Source: Pseudomonadota bacterium
GTDB lineage: Bacteria > Pseudomonadota > Alphaproteobacteria > Rhizobiales > Hyphomicrobiaceae
Assembly: GCA_021816505.1 (NCBI GenBank)
Contig: JAKAXS010000177.1
Span: 1-6,262, forward strand
Reading direction: 5' to 3'
Length of the DNA stretch: 6,262 bases
In this document: piece by piece, positions 4,840 to 6,262 of the stretch
Layout of the letters: every line of letters begins with the position of its first letter
How positions within the stretch are numbered: position 1 is the first letter of the stretch
Notes under the pieces: generated by a model
Database searches by the model: none
Told to the model about the DNA's origin: nothing
The model's input: the letters and a program-made list of their open reading frames with translations, nothing else
Program-made: the position numbers and the translations under genes

Positions 4840-6060
4840 ATGACGGCCGCATGGGAACCAGCATACGCACGCCGGGCGGGCCGGATGCGGGCGTCAGAGA
4901 TCCGCGAACTCCTGAAGCTTCTGGAAAAGCCGGGCATCACGTCGTTCGCCGGCGGCGTGCCCGATCCTGCGTTGTTTCCCATCGCGCGTGTGAATGCGGC
5001 TTACGCCACCACGCTGGCGGATGAGAAGACGGCTGCAAGCGGTTTGCAGTACTCGACGAGCGAAGGCTACGCGCCGCTGCGCGCGTGGATCGCCAGCCGC
5101 ATGCGAAGCGAGGGCGTACCCGCCCAGCGGGAGAACATCCTGATCACGAGCGGTTCACAGCAGGCGCTGGAGTTCCTCGGCAAGCTGTTTCTGGATGCGG
5201 GCGATACGGCACTCGTGACGGCGCCGACGTATCTGGGCGCATTGCAGGCCTTTGCCGCCTACGAGCCGCGTTACGACACCGTGCGGCCAGGAACGGGAAA
5301 CGAGACGCCGGACGTGCTGCGCGCAAATGCGACGGCGAACGGTGGCGCCGCGAAGTTCATCTACCTTGTACCGGACTTCGCCAATCCGACCGGCGAGACG
5401 TTGTCGCGCGCGGCGCGCGAGCAGGCACTCGCACTGGCCGGCGAACTCGACGTGCCCATCATCGAGGATGCGGCGTATGCCGCGCTCCGTTTCGAGGGCG
5501 AAGCACAGCCGTCCCTCCAGGCGCTGAGCTGCGCACGGCATGGGGACATCAATCAGTCCCGCGTCATCTATTGCGGAACGTTCTCCAAGACGCTGACGCC
5601 TGGGCTGCGCGTGGGCTGGGTCTGCGCGAGCGAGGCGATCATCCGGCGCCTCGTGCTGATCAAGCAGGCGTGTGATCTCAACTCGTCGCTGATCAACCAG
5701 ATGATCATGCACGGCCTAGCGGAGGGCGATTTCGACGGACAGGTTGCGCGCGCACGAACGCACTATCGTGCGCGGCGTGATGCGATGTTGGATGCGCTTG
5801 CCGCCGCTGCCGTGCCGGGCATGACGTGGACGCGCCCGGAAGGCGGGTTGTTCGTTTGGGTGACGCTGCCGGACGGCATCGATGCGGCGGACCTGCTGCC
5901 GCGCGCGATCGAGGAGGCAGGCGTTGCCTTCGTGCCGGGCGGCGCGTTCTTCACCGACGGCTCCGGCCGCAACACGTTGCGCCTCAGCTATTCGCTTGCC
6001 GGCGAAGACCAGATCCGCGCCGGCATCGCCAAGCTTTGTGCACTGATAACCGCAGCCTGA
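4840..6060 (+). CDS. PLP-dependent fold-type I aminotransferase (AAT class I/II)
   Basis: This is a cytoplasmic aminotransferase of the aspartate aminotransferase superfamily. The 406-residue protein shows the full active-site set. NPTG (182-185) has N182 contacting the cofactor ring. D210 and Y213 are in EDAAYAALRFEG. TFSKTLTPGLRVGW holds the Schiff-base lysine K250 and the phosphate-binding R257. R381 in LRLSYS should bind the substrate carboxylate. The N-terminal FAGGVPDPALFP (36-47) and YSTSEGY (71-77) are typical of the branch with LysN (2-aminoadipate) and kynurenine aminotransferases, and of the catalytic half of MocR proteins. There is no DNA-binding domain, so it is an enzyme and not a MocR regulator. 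The amino donor cannot be read from the sequence. I chose the ATG at 4840 with GGGTGAG at 4828-4834. A GTG at 4834 would add two residues. Confidence 0.94.
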   Translation: MTAAWEPAYARRAGRMRASEIRELLKLLEKPGITSFAGGVPDPALFPIARVNAAYATTLADEKTAASGLQYSTSEGYAPLRAWIASRMRSEGVPAQRENILITSGSQQALEFLGKLFLDAGDTALVTAPTYLGALQAFAAYEPRYDTVRPGTGNETPDVLRANATANGGAAKFIYLVPDFANPTGETLSRAAREQALALAGELDVPIIEDAAYAALRFEGEAQPSLQALSCARHGDINQSRVIYCGTFSKTLTPGLRVGWVCASEAIIRRLVLIKQACDLNSSLINQMIMHGLAEGDFDGQVARARTHYRARRDAMLDALAAAAVPGMTWTRPEGGLFVWVTLPDGIDAADLLPRAIEEAGVAFVPGGAFFTDGSGRNTLRLSYSLAGEDQIRAGIAKLCALITAA

Positions 6061-6070
6061 CCGGGCGTGA

Positions 6071-6262
6071 TCAGTAGGCGCGCGAGATGCAGAAATCGAT
6101 GACCGACTGCATCGCGTGCTTCTCGGCGCCGGCAGGGAAGATCGCCATCGCGTCGCGGGCGATGGCGCCGTAGGAGCGGGCGCGTTCCAGTGTGGCTTCG
6201 ATGGCTTTGTGTTTGCGCATCAAGGCGATCGCGTGCTCGATGTCGCCGTCGGCAATGTCGCC
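6071..6262 (-). CDS. Polyprenyl diphosphate synthase, C-terminal end (partial)
   Basis: The last 63 codons and stop of a minus-strand gene are present; the rest lies beyond the window. The tail contains DIEHAIALMRKH, LERARSYGAIARDAMAIFP and the ending VIDFCISRAY. This matches my memory of the C-terminus of alphaproteobacterial octaprenyl/decaprenyl diphosphate synthases, which make the ubiquinone side chain by head-to-tail addition of isopentenyl diphosphate. The catalytic DDxxD motifs lie further upstream in the gene and cannot be checked here. Chain length, and so the choice between ispB, ddsA and related names, cannot be decided. It converges with the aminotransferase gene across a 10-base gap. 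No clear terminator is visible there. Confidence 0.92.
   Translation of the reverse strand, partial: GDIADGDIEHAIALMRKHKAIEATLERARSYGAIARDAMAIFPAGAEKHAMQSVIDFCISRAY

Noticed and set aside
5155..5712. Minus-strand frame opposite the aminotransferase gene
   Set aside because: It is antisense to strongly conserved active-site segments of the aminotransferase, rich in Arg and Ala, with no supporting start signal or motif.

Overview
The window is a GC-rich stretch of ordinary chromosome from an alphaproteobacterium. The main evidence is a full-length CcrM-type GANTC adenine methyltransferase, the tight ispH-thrB-rnhA gene order, a thrB of the aminoglycoside-phosphotransferase-fold type, and the C-terminus of a long-chain polyprenyl diphosphate synthase. 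No mobile element, CRISPR array, rRNA or tRNA is visible. I cannot fix the order or genus.

Layout from left to right. Positions 1-187 hold a regulatory-looking segment upstream of ccrM, and possibly the first codons of a divergent minus-strand gene. ccrM (188-1318, +) follows, then a GC-rich hairpin and a 39-residue very basic small ORF (1408-1527, +). This ORF runs head-on into a minus-strand operon with a 7-bp-stem hairpin at the junction. The operon is transcribed right to left: ispH (2954-3955), thrB (1989-2951) and rnhA (1546-1992). A 2-bp gap and an ATGA overlap tie the three genes together. ispH makes isoprenoid precursors, thrB commits homoserine to threonine, and rnhA removes RNA:DNA hybrids. 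They share transcription, not a pathway.

A 163-bp divergent region separates ispH from a plus-strand lipoprotein gene (4119-4772). It holds a plausible sigma-70 promoter with a GAGTC site just after the -10 box, and a tiny leader ORF whose stop codon overlaps the lipoprotein start. Next is a PLP-dependent fold-type I aminotransferase (4840-6060, +). Its upstream region carries a perfect TTGACA box and two consecutive dyads. The window ends in the 3' part of a convergent polyprenyl diphosphate synthase gene (6071-6262, -).

I found no new multi-gene system. The points most worth a second look are regulatory: the clustering of GANTC sites (the CcrM target) over the start of ispH and the divergent promoter, the overlapping leader ORF of the lipoprotein gene, and the double-dyad control region of the aminotransferase gene.
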